Origin: Nocardioides agariphilus
GTDB taxonomy: Bacteria; Actinomycetota; Actinomycetes; Propionibacteriales; Nocardioidaceae
Assembly (NCBI RefSeq): GCF_015352445.1
Contig: NZ_JADKPO010000004.1
Location: forward strand, 124,001 to 188,000
Length of the DNA: 64,000 nt
Direction of reading: 5' to 3'
Shown: positions 1 through 9,491 of the stretch, one piece after another
Position numbering within the stretch: the stretch's first letter is position 1
How the letters are laid out: every line of letters starts with the position of its first letter
The notes under the pieces: generated by a model
Databases searched by the model: none
The model's input: only the letters and a program-made list of their open reading frames with translations
Told to the model about the DNA's origin: nothing
Translations under genes and position numbers: made by a program

Positions 1-903
1 GCCGCAGCCGCCAAGAAGCTCGGCCGTGGCGCTAAGGTGAAGGTGACCGTCCTCGACGAGAAGCGGCTGGCCGACCTCGGCTGCGGCGGGATCCTTGCCG
101 TCGGCGAAGGCTCCTCGGCCCCGCCTCGACTCGTCGAGTTGGTCTACGACCCCGCCGACGCGGTCGGCCACGTGGCGTTGGTCGGCAAGGGCATCACCTA
201 CGACTCCGGCGGTCTCTCGATCAAGCCCGCCAGCGGCATGACGACCATGAAGTCCGACATGGCCGGCGCAGCCGCCGTCGTGCAGGCCACGTTCGCGATC
301 GCCAGGCTCGGCCTGCCCCTCAAGATCTCGGCCTTCGCCCCGATGGCCGAGAACATGGTCTCCGGCAGCGCGATGCGCCCCGGTGACGTGGTCACGCACT
401 ACGGCGGCACGACCAGCGAGGTCCTCAACACCGACGCCGAGGGACGACTGATCCTCGCCGACGCCCTGGTGCGAGCCACGGAGCTCGTGCCCGACGCGAT
501 CCTCGACGTCGCGACCCTGACCGGTCACATGGTCATCGCCCTCGGTGACAAGGTCGCGGGCGTGCTCGGATCCGACGAGGTTGTCGGCGGCGTGCTGGCG
601 GCCGGCGAGGCCGCGGGCGAGGGGCTGTGGCCGATGCCGATTCCGGAGGCCATGGTCGAGCGCATCAAGAGCAGCAAGATCGCCGACCTCCTCCAACACG
701 ACGGCAACCGATGGGGCGGCGGCCTGTTCGCAGCGGCCTACCTACGGGAGTTCACCGCCGGCCTGCCCTGGGCCCACCTCGACATCGCGGGCACTGCCTT
801 CAACTCCGGCGGGCCCTACGGCCACATCACCTCGGGGGGTACGGGCTTCGGTGTCGCCACCTTGGTCGACTACGCCAGGTCGCTGGTGGTCAACGCAGGT
901 TGA
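1..903 (+). CDS. pepA: Leucyl aminopeptidase (M17), C-terminal part, 5' end outside window
   Basis: The reading frame is open from base 1, so the gene begins upstream of the window; about 300 C-terminal residues are present. They form the catalytic domain of a two-metal M17 aminopeptidase, which removes N-terminal residues from peptides in the cytosol. The metal and active-site motifs are GKGITYDSGG (about base 184), KSDMAGAA (about 250) and the family signature NTDAEGRLILADAL (about 427). The match is unambiguous. A pepA/pepB gene next to the E2-lipB-lipA cluster is also the M. tuberculosis arrangement. No frameshift is seen. Confidence 0.96.
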   Translation, partial: AAAAKKLGRGAKVKVTVLDEKRLADLGCGGILAVGEGSSAPPRLVELVYDPADAVGHVALVGKGITYDSGGLSIKPASGMTTMKSDMAGAAAVVQATFAIARLGLPLKISAFAPMAENMVSGSAMRPGDVVTHYGGTTSEVLNTDAEGRLILADALVRATELVPDAILDVATLTGHMVIALGDKVAGVLGSDEVVGGVLAAGEAAGEGLWPMPIPEAMVERIKSSKIADLLQHDGNRWGGGLFAAAYLREFTAGLPWAHLDIAGTAFNSGGPYGHITSGGTGFGVATLVDYARSLVVNAG

Positions 904-934
904 GGTGCCGCGGTCTTCATGACCCGCGCCCTCC

Positions 935-1303
935 TCACCCGCCCGGGTTCTGCTTGCGCCGCCTGTTGTAGTCGCGCATCCGTTGGGGGACGCCGACCAC
1001 TGCGGCGTCGTAGGACGGGACCTGGTGGCGGTTGCAGAACTTGTGTGCCCAGTCGACCGACGGAACCCGACGACGGGTCCACTCGCCGTCGTGGGCCACG
1101 AGCAGGAGCGTGACGTCGCTGACGGCTGTGCGCGGCTCCACGAAGCCCTCGACGCCGCGCCTGGTGGTGACGAACTCGAACAGATGTCCCTCATCGGCAG
1201 CGTCGGAGGCGCGGACGCGGGTGGAGCCCGTGCGGGCCGAGTCACGTGCTGGCGGACGAAGTCGCACGCGTGGGCCGCGGCGGAACCGGTCGAACAACCC
1301 CAT
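935..1303 (-). CDS. Conserved actinobacterial protein of unknown function
   Basis: A 122-residue basic protein beginning MGLFDRFRRG. Its C-terminal half (WTRRRVPSVDWAHKFCNRHQ, then YDAAVVGVPQRMRDYN) looks like a compact conserved domain, and an Arg/Lys-rich tail ends the protein. There is no signal peptide or membrane segment and I recognise no catalytic motif. It converges on pepA and diverges from lpdA across about 150 bp. Codon use resembles that of its neighbours, so I take it as a real gene. I have no function to propose. Confidence 0.75.
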   Translation of the reverse strand: MGLFDRFRRGPRVRLRPPARDSARTGSTRVRASDAADEGHLFEFVTTRRGVEGFVEPRTAVSDVTLLLVAHDGEWTRRRVPSVDWAHKFCNRHQVPSYDAAVVGVPQRMRDYNRRRKQNPGG

Positions 1304-1453
1304 GCGCCTAGTGTGCCCCAGACGTTGAACGCGGGTGGGCCACCAGGGCTCGGGGCGCCGGAGACCGGTGTGGACACGTCAGACGAAAGTGCAAGGATGG
1401 GCGGGCATGGACGTGGGGCATGACGACTGACTTGTGAGAGCGGAAGGACCAGC

Positions 1454-2824
1454 GTGAAGGCCGAGTTCGACGTACTCATTCTCGGGGCGGGGTCGGGTGG
1501 CTACGCCTGCGCCCTGCGAGCCGCGCAGCTGGGCCTGAGCGTCGGCCTGGTCGAGAAGGGCAATCTCGGTGGCACGTGTCTCCACGTGGGCTGCATCCCG
1601 ACCAAGGCGCTGCTCCACGCGGCCGAGATCGCTGACGGCGCGCGCGACTCCGCGCAGTTCGGGGTGCGCGCCACTCTCGACGGCATCGACATGGAGGGCG
1701 TCAACAGCTACAAGGACGGCGTCGTGTCACGGCTGTTCAAGGGACTGTCGGGTCTGATCAAGGGCCGCGGCATCACCGTCATCGAGGGTGTGGGGCGGCT
1801 GACCGGTCCCCGCGAGGTGACGGTGGGCGGCTCGGCCTACTCCGGCCGTCACGTGGTGCTCGCCTCGGGCTCCTACGCCAGGTCCCTGCCCGGTCTCGAC
1901 ATCGACGGCGACCGGGTGATCACCAGCGAGCACGCGCTTCGCCTCGACGCCGTGCCGGCGTCGGTGGTGGTGCTGGGTGGCGGCGTGATCGGCTGTGAGT
2001 TCGCGAGCGTATGGCGGTCCTTCGGCGCCGAGGTGACCATCGTCGAGGCTCTGCCCCGGCTGGTTCCTGCCGAGGACGAAGCCAGCTCGAAGGCGCTGGA
2101 GCGCGCGTTCCGCAAGCGCGGGATCGTGATGCGCACCGGCACGCCGTTCCAGTCCGTCAAGGTCACCGACGACGGTGTCGCCGTGACGGTCGAGGGCGGC
2201 GAGGTGATCGAGGCCGAGCTGATGCTGGTGGCGGTGGGGCGTGGACCGTCGACCGACGGACTCGGCTACGCCGAGCAGGGCGTGGCGATGGAGCGCGGCT
2301 TCGTGCTCGCCGACGACCGATGCCGCACCAACCTCGAGGGCGTCTATGCCGTCGGCGACATCGTGCCGGGCCTGCAGCTGGCCCACCGCGGCTTCCAGCA
2401 AGGCATCTTCGTCGCCGAGGACATCGCCGGCCTTGCCCCCGCGACGATCGACGAGGCCGGGATCCCGCGCGTCACCTACTCCCACCCCGAGGTCGCCTCC
2501 GTCGGCCTCACCGAGGCCCAGGCCACCGAGCGCTACGGCGAGGTCGAGTCGCTGACCTACGACCTAGGCGGCAACGGCAAGAGCCAGATCCTCAAGACCC
2601 AGGGCTTCGTCAAGCTCGTCCGCCGCAAGGAGGGACCCGTCGTCGGCATCCACCTGGTCGGGGACCGCGTCGGCGAGCTGGTGGGCGAGGCACAGCTCAT
2701 CTACGGCTGGGAAGCCCACGCCGAGGACGTCGCCCCGCTCGTCCACGCCCATCCCACCCAGAACGAAGCGCTCGGCGAGGCCCACCTGGCCCTGGCCGGC
2801 AAGCCCCTGCACGCCCATTCCTGA
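1454..2824 (+). CDS. lpdA: Dihydrolipoyl dehydrogenase (E3)
   Basis: Reoxidises dihydrolipoyl groups on the E2 subunits of 2-oxoacid dehydrogenases (and possibly glycine cleavage H protein) and passes electrons through FAD to NAD+. The 456-residue protein is full length. It has an N-terminal FAD fold (GAGSGG at residues 11-16), the redox disulfide in GGTCLHVGC (C42 and C47), an NAD fold ([11 protein letters not shown], about 175), the second FAD motif GVYAVGDIV and the C-terminal His-Glu pair in [12 protein letters not shown]. The GTG start at 1454 is chosen because GGAAGG lies just upstream. The E2 gene follows 34 bp later, which suggests cotranscription. Confidence 0.97.
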   Translation: MKAEFDVLILGAGSGGYACALRAAQLGLSVGLVEKGNLGGTCLHVGCIPTKALLHAAEIADGARDSAQFGVRATLDGIDMEGVNSYKDGVVSRLFKGLSGLIKGRGITVIEGVGRLTGPREVTVGGSAYSGRHVVLASGSYARSLPGLDIDGDRVITSEHALRLDAVPASVVVLGGGVIGCEFASVWRSFGAEVTIVEALPRLVPAEDEASSKALERAFRKRGIVMRTGTPFQSVKVTDDGVAVTVEGGEVIEAELMLVAVGRGPSTDGLGYAEQGVAMERGFVLADDRCRTNLEGVYAVGDIVPGLQLAHRGFQQGIFVAEDIAGLAPATIDEAGIPRVTYSHPEVASVGLTEAQATERYGEVESLTYDLGGNGKSQILKTQGFVKLVRRKEGPVVGIHLVGDRVGELVGEAQLIYGWEAHAEDVAPLVHAHPTQNEALGEAHLALAGKPLHAHS

Positions 2825-2858
2825 CACTCATCCCACCCCCGCTCACCAAAGGAGCCCC

Positions 2859-4724
2859 ATGGCCACCGAAGTCACCCTCCCGGCGCTCGGCGAGTCCGTC
2901 ACGGAGGGCACCGTCACCCGCTGGCTCAAGCAGGTCGGTGACTCGGTGTCGATCGACGAGGCGTTGCTCGAGGTGTCCACCGACAAGGTCGACACCGAGA
3001 TCCCCTCGCCCGTCGCCGGCACGCTGCTGGAGATCAAGGCCGCCGAGGACGAGACCGTGGAGGTCGGCGCCGTCTTGGCACTGATCGGCAATGAGGGTGA
3101 GTCGACGGGCGGGCAGGAGGAGGCTCCCGCCGAAGAGCCCGCCGCCGAGGAGGCTCCCGCCGAGCAACCCGCCGCCGAGGAGGCTCCCGCCGAGCAGCCC
3201 GCCGCCGAGCAGCCCGCCGCCGAGCAGCCCGCCGCCGAGCAGCCCACCGCCGCGGAAGCTCCCGCCGAGGAGGCTCCCGCCGAGCAGCCCGCCGCCGAGG
3301 CTCCGTCGACCGGAGGCGGCGCGACGACCTCGGTGACGCTGCCTGCGCTGGGCGAGTCGGTGACCGAAGGCACCGTCACGCGCTGGCTCAAGCAGGTCGG
3401 TGACCAGGTAGCCGTCGACGAGGCGTTGCTCGAGGTCTCGACCGACAAGGTCGACACCGAGATCCCCTCCCCCGCTGCCGGCACGCTGCTCGAGATCAAG
3501 GTCAACGAGGACGAGACCGTCGAGGTCGGCGCCGAGCTCGCGATCATCGGCGAGCAGGGGGCCAGCACGCCGGCTGCGAGTCCCGCCGAGCCGGCGCCCG
3601 CCGCCGAGGCCGAGCAGCCGGCCCAGGCCGAGCAGCCCGCCGAGGTCGAGCAGCCCGCCCAGCCTCAGCAGCCCGCAGCCGCTGCTCCGGCTCCCGCGTC
3701 GGGGGGCGACGGCGACGAGCCCTCGGGCTACGTCACCCCACTGGTGCGCAAGATGGCGGCCCAGCACAACGTCGACCTGGCCAGCGTGAGCGGCACGGGC
3801 GTCGGCGGCCGGATCCGCAAGCAGGACGTCCTCGACGCCGCCGCCAAGCAGGGCACCACCGCCCCCGCTCCGACAGCGGCTGCCCAGGCCGCCGCGCAGC
3901 CGGCTCCCGCCGCGGCCGCAGCCCCTGCGGCACCGGCGACACCAGCCGCTCCTGCCACGCCGGCGGCCCCCGCGGCTCCGGCTGCTGCGAGCACCTCGAC
4001 GGTACCTGCCACCCTGCGTGGCACGACCGAGAAGATGTCGCGGCTGCGCAAGGTGATCGCCACGCGGATGCTCGAGTCGCTGCAGACCAGCGCCCAGCTG
4101 ACCACGGTCGTCGAGGTCGACATCACGGCGGTCTCGCGGCTGCGCGACCAGGTGAAGGCCGACTTCGCCAAGCGCGAGGGCGTGAAGCTGTCCTTCATGC
4201 CGTTCTTCGCCAAGGCGGTCATCGACACGCTCAAGGAGCACCCCAAGCTCAATGCCGCGATCGACACCGAGGCAGGCGAGGTCACCTACTACGACCGCGA
4301 GAACATCGCGATCGCGGTCGACACCGAGAAGGGCCTCCTGACACCGGTCATCAAGGATGCCGGCGACCTGTCGATCGCCGGGTTGGCTCGCAAGATCGCC
4401 GATGTCGCCGAGCGCACGCGCAACAACAAGATCACCCCCGACGAGCTGTCGGGAGGCACCTTCACGCTGACCAACACCGGCAGCCGCGGCGCGCTCTTCG
4501 ACACCCCGATCATCAACCAGCCGCAGGTGGCGGTCCTCGGCACCGGCGCGGTGGTCAAGCGTCCGGTGGTCATCGACGACGCCAACCTGGGCGAGACCAT
4601 CGCCGTACGCCAGATGGTCTACCTGGCCCTCACCTACGACCACCGTCTCGTAGACGGCGCCGACGCCGCCCGGTTCCTCAGCGACGTGAAGGCCCGGCTC
4701 GAGACCGGCACGTTCGAGGTCTGA
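2859..4724 (+). CDS. sucB: 2-oxoacid dehydrogenase E2, two lipoyl domains (SucB/DlaT type)
   Basis: Core acyltransferase of the 2-oxoglutarate and/or pyruvate dehydrogenase complex. Domain order in 621 residues: lipoyl domain 1 (about 3-78), Ala/Pro/Glu linker, lipoyl domain 2 (about 158-235), a second linker, E3-binding domain from GYVTPLVRK (about 289-326), an Ala/Pro linker and the catalytic domain (about 385-621) with DHRLVDG (H595, D599). The lipoylated lysine lies in STDKVDTE of each lipoyl domain. A good SD (AAAGGAG) precedes the ATG. The position matches M. tuberculosis dlaT, whose product serves pyruvate dehydrogenase, so the substrate could be succinyl, acetyl or both; sequence alone does not decide. 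Confidence 0.95.
   Translation: MATEVTLPALGESVTEGTVTRWLKQVGDSVSIDEALLEVSTDKVDTEIPSPVAGTLLEIKAAEDETVEVGAVLALIGNEGESTGGQEEAPAEEPAAEEAPAEQPAAEEAPAEQPAAEQPAAEQPAAEQPTAAEAPAEEAPAEQPAAEAPSTGGGATTSVTLPALGESVTEGTVTRWLKQVGDQVAVDEALLEVSTDKVDTEIPSPAAGTLLEIKVNEDETVEVGAELAIIGEQGASTPAASPAEPAPAAEAEQPAQAEQPAEVEQPAQPQQPAAAAPAPASGGDGDEPSGYVTPLVRKMAAQHNVDLASVSGTGVGGRIRKQDVLDAAAKQGTTAPAPTAAAQAAAQPAPAAAAAPAAPATPAAPATPAAPAAPAAASTSTVPATLRGTTEKMSRLRKVIATRMLESLQTSAQLTTVVEVDITAVSRLRDQVKADFAKREGVKLSFMPFFAKAVIDTLKEHPKLNAAIDTEAGEVTYYDRENIAIAVDTEKGLLTPVIKDAGDLSIAGLARKIADVAERTRNNKITPDELSGGTFTLTNTGSRGALFDTPIINQPQVAVLGTGAVVKRPVVIDDANLGETIAVRQMVYLALTYDHRLVDGADAARFLSDVKARLETGTFEV
3121..3310 (+). repeat. In-frame minisatellite in the first E2 linker
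   Basis: A run of 15-bp units of the type GCCGAGCAGCCCGCC alternates with longer units starting GAGGAGGCTCCCGCC. It encodes repeated [10 protein letters not shown] blocks between the two lipoyl domains. All unit lengths are multiples of three, so copy-number changes would lengthen or shorten the flexible linker without breaking the frame. Confidence 0.8.
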
Positions 4725-5617
4725 TGCGACTTCTCGTCGCCGGGTCGACCGGCTTCCTCGGCTCGCACCTCGTCGAGGGACTCCGGGCGGCAGGCGACGA
4801 CGTAGTCAGGTTGGTGCGCCGGCCGCCGACCGCCCCCGACGAGGTGCCGTGGGACCCTGCCGCCGGCGTGCTCGACCTCTCGGCACTCGACGGGATCGAC
4901 GTCGTGGTCAACGTGGCCGGCTCCCCCACCATCGGCAACCCTCACTCGAAGAAGTGGGCGCGCAACCTGCGCGAGAGCCGGCTCTCCACGACCCGCACGC
5001 TCGCGGAGGCCATTGCCGCCCACGACGCCCACCCGGTCTACGTCGCCCAGAACGCCCTCGGCTGGTACGGCGACCACGGCTGCGAGGTCGTCACCGAGTC
5101 GTCCGACAGCCGCGGTGCGTCGTTCATGACGCTGGTCTGCCGCGAGTGGCAGCAAGCCACCGACCCGGCAGCCGAGGCCGGTGCGCGCGTCGCGCTCCTG
5201 CGGACCGTCCCCGTGATGGACCGCACGGCTCCACCGCTCAAGCAGCTGGCGCTGGCTTTCCGGCTCGGTCTCGGGGCCCAGCTCTCCGACGGTCGACAGT
5301 TCTTCCCCGTCATCTCGTTGCGCGACTGGACGGCGGCCGCCGTGCACGTCTGCCACGACGCGGCCATCTCCGGCCCGGTCAACCTGTGCGCACCTCGTAC
5401 TCCCACCAACGCCGAGTTCACCCACGCACTTGCCAGGGCGCTGCACCGCAAGGCCCTGGTGCGAGTGCCGGCGTTCGCCATCAAGGTGGGCGCCGGCCGG
5501 ATGGCCGGCGAGGTGCTCGGCTCGGTCAACGTACGTCCCGAGGTGCTCGACCGGGCGGGCTTCGAGTTCTCCGACCACGACGTCGACGACGTGCTCGCCG
5601 TCGGCCTGGCTCGATGA
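4724..5617 (+). CDS. TIGR01777-type NAD(P)-binding epimerase-like protein
   Basis: A 297-residue SDR-fold protein with the N-terminal dinucleotide motif GSTGFLGSHLVEGL (about 7-20), a conserved segment NVAGSPTIGNPHSKKW and a C-terminal DUF1731-like end. Family members are annotated as sugar epimerases or cell-division inhibitor SulA-like proteins, but the substrate is unknown. The ATG overlaps the E2 stop codon, so translation is probably coupled. The same gene lies between dlaT and lipB in M. tuberculosis (Rv2216), which suggests a conserved but undefined link to this block. Confidence 0.88.
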   Translation: MRLLVAGSTGFLGSHLVEGLRAAGDDVVRLVRRPPTAPDEVPWDPAAGVLDLSALDGIDVVVNVAGSPTIGNPHSKKWARNLRESRLSTTRTLAEAIAAHDAHPVYVAQNALGWYGDHGCEVVTESSDSRGASFMTLVCREWQQATDPAAEAGARVALLRTVPVMDRTAPPLKQLALAFRLGLGAQLSDGRQFFPVISLRDWTAAAVHVCHDAAISGPVNLCAPRTPTNAEFTHALARALHRKALVRVPAFAIKVGAGRMAGEVLGSVNVRPEVLDRAGFEFSDHDVDDVLAVGLAR

Positions 5618-6474
5618 TCGAGCGGCGGGCCCACGACCGCGAGACCGTCAGCGAGCTGCTCGCCGCGATGGACTCGTGGCCCCATCCCGACCGGGTGGCG
5701 GCCGGCCTCCACCAAGGCGACCTCGGCTGGCACCTGCGTCTGGACGACGAGGCGATCGTTGAGGCGTTCGTGGGCTGGTGGGACGGCAACGACCTGCTCG
5801 CGGTGGGGCTGCTCGAGGGTGGGTTCGGACGCTTCGCCATCCAACGTGGCTGGGAGCGGGACGCGAGGCTCGGGGAGCAGGTGGCCCGGGCCTGTCGGGA
5901 CCTGCCCGGCGAGGAGGCCTTCGCCGACCTGCGCCCCGAGACCGCCACCCGCCGGATCCTTGCTGGCGAGGGCTGGACGCTCGACCCCGATCCGTGGGTC
6001 GCGTTGCACCTCGACCTCGCCCAGTGGCAGCCCGCCGCGCGCTCGAGCGGCGCGACGGTCGTCGAGGCAGCCGATGCAGTGGGCGAGCGCGTGTCGGTGC
6101 AACGGGCCGGGTTCGACCGATCCACGTTCACCGAGGAGGCCTGGCAGCGGATGGCTGCGGGGCCCGGCTACCGACGTGACCTCGACCTCGTCGTGCTGGG
6201 AGGCGGGACGCCGACGTCGATCGCGACTGCCTGGTGGGCTGGCCGCGATGCGACCGCCATCCTCGAACCGGTCGCCACGCACCGCGACCACCGCGGCGAG
6301 GGCTGGGGACTCCGAGTGGTGACCGAGGTCATGGCACGGCTGGCGGACCTCGGCGCTTCCGGCGTCACGGTGTGCACCCCGGCCGACAACGCCGGCGCCG
6401 TCGCGACCTACCGGGCAGCGGGCCTGCACGAGGTCGAGCGCTTCACCGCCCTGGTGCGTCAGTCCGCCGGATAG
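5614..6474 (+). CDS. GNAT family N-acetyltransferase
   Basis: A 286-residue protein whose ATG overlaps the previous stop codon (ATGA, 5614-5617). The C-terminal half is a GNAT domain: TAWWAGRDATAILEPVATHR followed by the acetyl-CoA loop HRGEGWGLRVVTEV and the late strand VTVCTPADNAGAVATYRAAG. The N-terminal half is a poorly conserved second GNAT-like half with many acidic and aromatic residues. The acceptor is unknown. The 3' end overlaps the opposing gene by 16 bp. Confidence 0.85.
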   Translation: MIERRAHDRETVSELLAAMDSWPHPDRVAAGLHQGDLGWHLRLDDEAIVEAFVGWWDGNDLLAVGLLEGGFGRFAIQRGWERDARLGEQVARACRDLPGEEAFADLRPETATRRILAGEGWTLDPDPWVALHLDLAQWQPAARSSGATVVEAADAVGERVSVQRAGFDRSTFTEEAWQRMAAGPGYRRDLDLVVLGGGTPTSIATAWWAGRDATAILEPVATHRDHRGEGWGLRVVTEVMARLADLGASGVTVCTPADNAGAVATYRAAGLHEVERFTALVRQSAG

Positions 6475-6968
6475 GTCTCGGCGACGAGCCACCGGTCACC
6501 GGGTCGCACCAGCACGACCTGACGCGTCGAGGGCTGGTCGTGCGGCAGCGCCCACGGTTTGCCCCGCCGGTCGACGACAGCGGCTTGGAGCAACACCTCG
6601 GTGACCCGCAGCACGATGCGCCGGGGCAGGTCCGTCAGGACCACCACCGACAAGACCTGCGTGGTCATGCCTCTCACCCGAAGCCCCCGGCGCGTGTAGC
6701 CGTGCAGCACCGCGCGGTCCGCCGCCCCTGTGCGAGAGCGGTCGGTGTAGAGCTCCGAGAGGGCAGCACCGTCGCCGCGTGCGTAGGCGCGAGCTCGCTG
6801 GGCGTCCCAGGTGTGCAGCACCCGCAGTGCCCGCGACTCGACGCCCGGCTCGCCGACGGGTCTCGTCCGCGACCGACCCTCGCTGGACCCAGCACCGTCG
6901 ACGATGACGAGTACGACGGCCAGCAGAGCCCCGAGAACCAGCACGAGCAGCAGCGAGAGTCGAGCCAT
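6459..6968 (-). CDS. Membrane-anchored protein with NTF2-like extracellular domain
   Basis: A 169-residue protein with one N-terminal membrane segment ([20 protein letters not shown]) and an extracytoplasmic domain from about residue 45. The helix [19 protein letters not shown], the segment [10 protein letters not shown] and the final strand [11 protein letters not shown] are typical of NTF2-like accessory domains. The start at 6968 is preferred because it places the charged residue and hydrophobic segment correctly; an upstream ATG at 7034 would add 22 polar residues. It diverges from lipB. No specific function can be given. Confidence 0.78.
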   Translation of the reverse strand: MARLSLLLVLVLGALLAVVLVIVDGAGSSEGRSRTRPVGEPGVESRALRVLHTWDAQRARAYARGDGAALSELYTDRSRTGAADRAVLHGYTRRGLRVRGMTTQVLSVVVLTDLPRRIVLRVTEVLLQAAVVDRRGKPWALPHDQPSTRQVVLVRPGDRWLVAETYPAD

Positions 6969-7022
6969 GGACAACAAGCCTGCGCGATCGCGGGCGGCGG
7001 CGTCGGCGCTCATCCACAGGCG

Positions 7023-7028
7023 TACGGT
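7023..7028 (+). promoter_or_regulatory. -10 hexamer TACGGT for leaderless lipB
   Basis: TACGGT fits the actinobacterial TANNNT -10 consensus and lies 7 nt before the GTG at 7036. No SD is present at that spacing, so the mRNA probably begins at or next to the start codon. Confidence 0.55.
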
Positions 7029-7035
7029 TGGCATC

Positions 7036-7764
7036 GTGCAGCTGGACTTCCGGATCGCCGGCCTCGGACCCGACGCCGTCGACTATCTTGAGGCCTGGGA
7101 GCTGCAGCGTCAGGTGCACGCAGCCGTGGTGGCGGGCGATCAGCCGCCGACGGTCCTTCTCCTGGAGCACCCACCGGTCTTCACCGCCGGCAAGCGCACC
7201 GATGCCCACGAGCGGCCCGCCGACCCCGGCGGCGCGCCCGTCATCGACGTCGACCGGGGCGGCAAGATCACCTTCCACGGTCCCGGCCAGCTCGTTGGCT
7301 ACCCGATCGTGTCGCTGCCTGACCACGTCAAGGTCGTCGACTACGTGCGTCGGGTCGAGGAGGCGCTGATCGGCGTCTGTCGCGACCTCGGCGTCACGAC
7401 CGCGCGGGTGCCAGGGCGCAGCGGCGTCTGGCTCCAGGCCGACCCCAGCCGCGGCCTGCCGGAGCGGAAGGTCGCGGCCATCGGCATCCGCGTGAGCCGG
7501 GGCGTCGCGATGCACGGGTTCGCCCTCAACTGCGACGTGGACCTGGCCTGGTACGACCGGTTCGTGCCGTGTGGCATCGCCGACGCCGGAGTCACCTCGC
7601 TCTCAGCCGAGCTGGGCCGCGACGTGACCGTCACGGAGGTGCTGCCGATCGTCGAGCGGCACCTGCGCGCCCTGCTCGCCTGGGCGCCGTACGTCGCGAC
7701 GCCCGACTACGAGCCGCGACCAGAGCCCGGGCGTCTGCCCCGGATCGAGCTCCTCACTCCTTAG
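7036..7764 (+). CDS. lipB: Octanoyl-[ACP]:protein N-octanoyltransferase
   Basis: Transfers octanoate from acyl carrier protein to lipoyl domains, the first step of lipoate biosynthesis. In the 242-residue protein the family motif [17 protein letters not shown] spans about residues 74-90. The catalytic pair is Lys145 ([10 protein letters not shown]) and Cys179 (FVPCGI). The GTG start at 7036 is preferred over ATG 6967 because it begins at the usual first strand ([11 protein letters not shown]) and has a -10 hexamer immediately upstream. The E2 encoded nearby is an obvious substrate. Confidence 0.95.
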   Translation: MQLDFRIAGLGPDAVDYLEAWELQRQVHAAVVAGDQPPTVLLLEHPPVFTAGKRTDAHERPADPGGAPVIDVDRGGKITFHGPGQLVGYPIVSLPDHVKVVDYVRRVEEALIGVCRDLGVTTARVPGRSGVWLQADPSRGLPERKVAAIGIRVSRGVAMHGFALNCDVDLAWYDRFVPCGIADAGVTSLSAELGRDVTVTEVLPIVERHLRALLAWAPYVATPDYEPRPEPGRLPRIELLTP

Positions 7765-7800
7765 TCGTGTAGGGATGCGGAGGCGATTGGGCTCGCGGCG

Positions 7801-7806
7801 TAGTGT
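7801..7806 (+). promoter_or_regulatory. -10 hexamer TAGTGT for leaderless lipA
   Basis: TAGTGT lies 8 nt before GTG 7815. It supports that start over the GTG at 7803, which overlaps the hexamer itself. Confidence 0.5.
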
Positions 7807-7814
7807 TGGGCGAC

Positions 7815-8744
7815 GTGACGATCGCTCCCGACGGCAGGAAGATGCTGCGCCTCGAGGTTCGCAACGCGGAGACCCCGATCGAGCGCAAGCCGGAGTGGAT
7901 CAAGACCCGCGCGCGGATGGGTCCGGAGTACACCGCGCTGCAGAGCCTGGTGAAGTCCGAAGGCCTGCACACGGTCTGCCAGGAGGCCGCTTGTCCCAAC
8001 ATCTTCGAGTGCTGGGAGGACCGCGAGGCGACGTTCCTCATCGGCGGCGACCAGTGCACACGGCGTTGCGACTTCTGCCAGATCGACACCGGCAAGCCCC
8101 AGCCCCTCGACCGTGACGAGCCGCGCCGGGTCGCCGAGTCGGTCCGCACGATGGGCCTGCGCTACGCGACCATCACCGGTGTCGCCCGCGACGACCTGCC
8201 CGATGGTGGCGCGTGGCTCTACGCCGAGACCGTGCGTGCCATTCACGAGCTCAACCCCGGCACGGGCGTGGAGAACCTGATCCCCGACTTCAACGGCCAG
8301 CCCGACCTGCTGACCGAGGTCTTCGAGTCGCGGCCCGAGGTGCTGGCCCACAACGTCGAGACCGTGCCGCGGATCTTCAAGCGGATCCGCCCGGCGTTCC
8401 GATACGACCGCTCGCTCGCAGTGCTGACCCAGGCCCGCGACTTCGGCCTGGTCACCAAGTCCAACCTGATCCTGGGTCTGGGCGAGACCCGCGAGGAGGT
8501 CAGCCAGGCGCTCCGCGACCTCCACGACGCCGGCACCGAGCTGGTCACGATCACCCAGTACCTGCGGCCCTCCGCCCGCCACCACCCCGTGGAGCGATGG
8601 GTCAAGCCCGAGGAGTTCGTCGAGCTGGCCGCCGAGGCCGAGGAGATCGGCTTCAGCGGCGTGCTCAGCGGACCGCTCGTGCGTTCGTCCTACCGCGCCG
8701 GTCGCCTGTACCGTCAGGCGATGGACGCGCGAACCCTCGCCTGA
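7815..8744 (+). CDS. lipA: Lipoyl synthase (radical SAM)
   Basis: Inserts two sulfur atoms into protein-bound octanoyl groups to complete lipoate. The 309-residue protein has both iron-sulfur motifs: the auxiliary cluster in [12 protein letters not shown] (C55, C60, C66) and the radical SAM cluster in CTRRCDFC (C81, C85, C88). The GTG at 7815 gives an N-terminus ([18 protein letters not shown]) that lines up with the M. tuberculosis enzyme as I recall it. An upstream GTG at 7803 would add four residues. It follows lipB by 50 bp and probably completes lipoylation of the E2 encoded at 2859. Confidence 0.96.
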   Translation: MTIAPDGRKMLRLEVRNAETPIERKPEWIKTRARMGPEYTALQSLVKSEGLHTVCQEAACPNIFECWEDREATFLIGGDQCTRRCDFCQIDTGKPQPLDRDEPRRVAESVRTMGLRYATITGVARDDLPDGGAWLYAETVRAIHELNPGTGVENLIPDFNGQPDLLTEVFESRPEVLAHNVETVPRIFKRIRPAFRYDRSLAVLTQARDFGLVTKSNLILGLGETREEVSQALRDLHDAGTELVTITQYLRPSARHHPVERWVKPEEFVELAAEAEEIGFSGVLSGPLVRSSYRAGRLYRQAMDARTLA

Positions 8745-8780
8745 CCGAGCATCACGGATCCCCGGACACGAAAGACTGGC

Positions 8781-9488
8781 ATGGCCAAGACTCCCGAGCA
8801 GCCGACGATGAAGCGGCGCGAGCAGTTCGTCGAGACCTTCAAGATGGCTCGTCGCGGCGACCCGCGGCTCGTGTGGTGGCTGCTCGGCGCGTTCGTCATC
8901 GGTGCCGCGGTCGGGTTCGGGATCTTCTGGCTGCTCCCCGGCTCGGGGACCTTCCACCTGGTGGCAGGCATCATCGGCGCCGTCATGGTGGGCCTGGTCA
9001 CCACGTTGGCGATCTTCTCCCGACGCGCCCAAGCCGCCGCCTATGCCCAGCTCGACGGTCGTCCCGGAGCTGCCGCCTCCGCCCTGACCACCTTGCGGCG
9101 CGGCTGGAAGTCAGAGCCGGCCGTCGGCTTCAACAAACAGCAGGATGTCGTCCACCGGGTGGTGGGTCCGCCCGGCATCGTGCTCGTCGGCGAGGGCAAC
9201 GCCTCGCGTCTGAAGGCCCTGCTGGCCAACGAGCGCCGGCGCCACGAGCGGGTCGCGGCCGACACCCCGATCCACGAGTTCATCGTCGGCACCGACGAGG
9301 GTCAGGTGCCACTGCCCAAGCTCGTGCGCACGATCAGCAAGCTCAAGCGACAGGTCACGCCAGCCGAGATGACCGACGTCCTCAGCCGCCTCAAGGCCAT
9401 CGACGCCGCACGACCCAACATTCCGCTGCCCAAGGGCCCGGTGCCGACGAGCATGAAGGGCCTGCGCGGCCAGATGCGCGGTCGCTGA
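8781..9488 (+). CDS. DUF4191 integral membrane protein
   Basis: A 235-residue protein with two adjacent membrane segments (about residues 35-55 and 58-80) after a basic N-terminus, then a soluble domain containing GPPGIVLVGEGNASRLKALL. It matches the actinobacterial DUF4191 family, which sits directly after lipA in M. tuberculosis (Rv2219) and relatives. The function is unknown. The constant neighbourhood with lipA is the only clue. Confidence 0.88.
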   Translation: MAKTPEQPTMKRREQFVETFKMARRGDPRLVWWLLGAFVIGAAVGFGIFWLLPGSGTFHLVAGIIGAVMVGLVTTLAIFSRRAQAAAYAQLDGRPGAAASALTTLRRGWKSEPAVGFNKQQDVVHRVVGPPGIVLVGEGNASRLKALLANERRRHERVAADTPIHEFIVGTDEGQVPLPKLVRTISKLKRQVTPAEMTDVLSRLKAIDAARPNIPLPKGPVPTSMKGLRGQMRGR

Positions 9489-9491
9489 GCC

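Noticed and set aside
2697-4643. A 648-codon open frame antisense to the E2 gene, rich in Gly/Leu repeats
   Set aside because: The repeats are the complement of the Ala/Pro linkers of E2; there is no independent start signal or domain.
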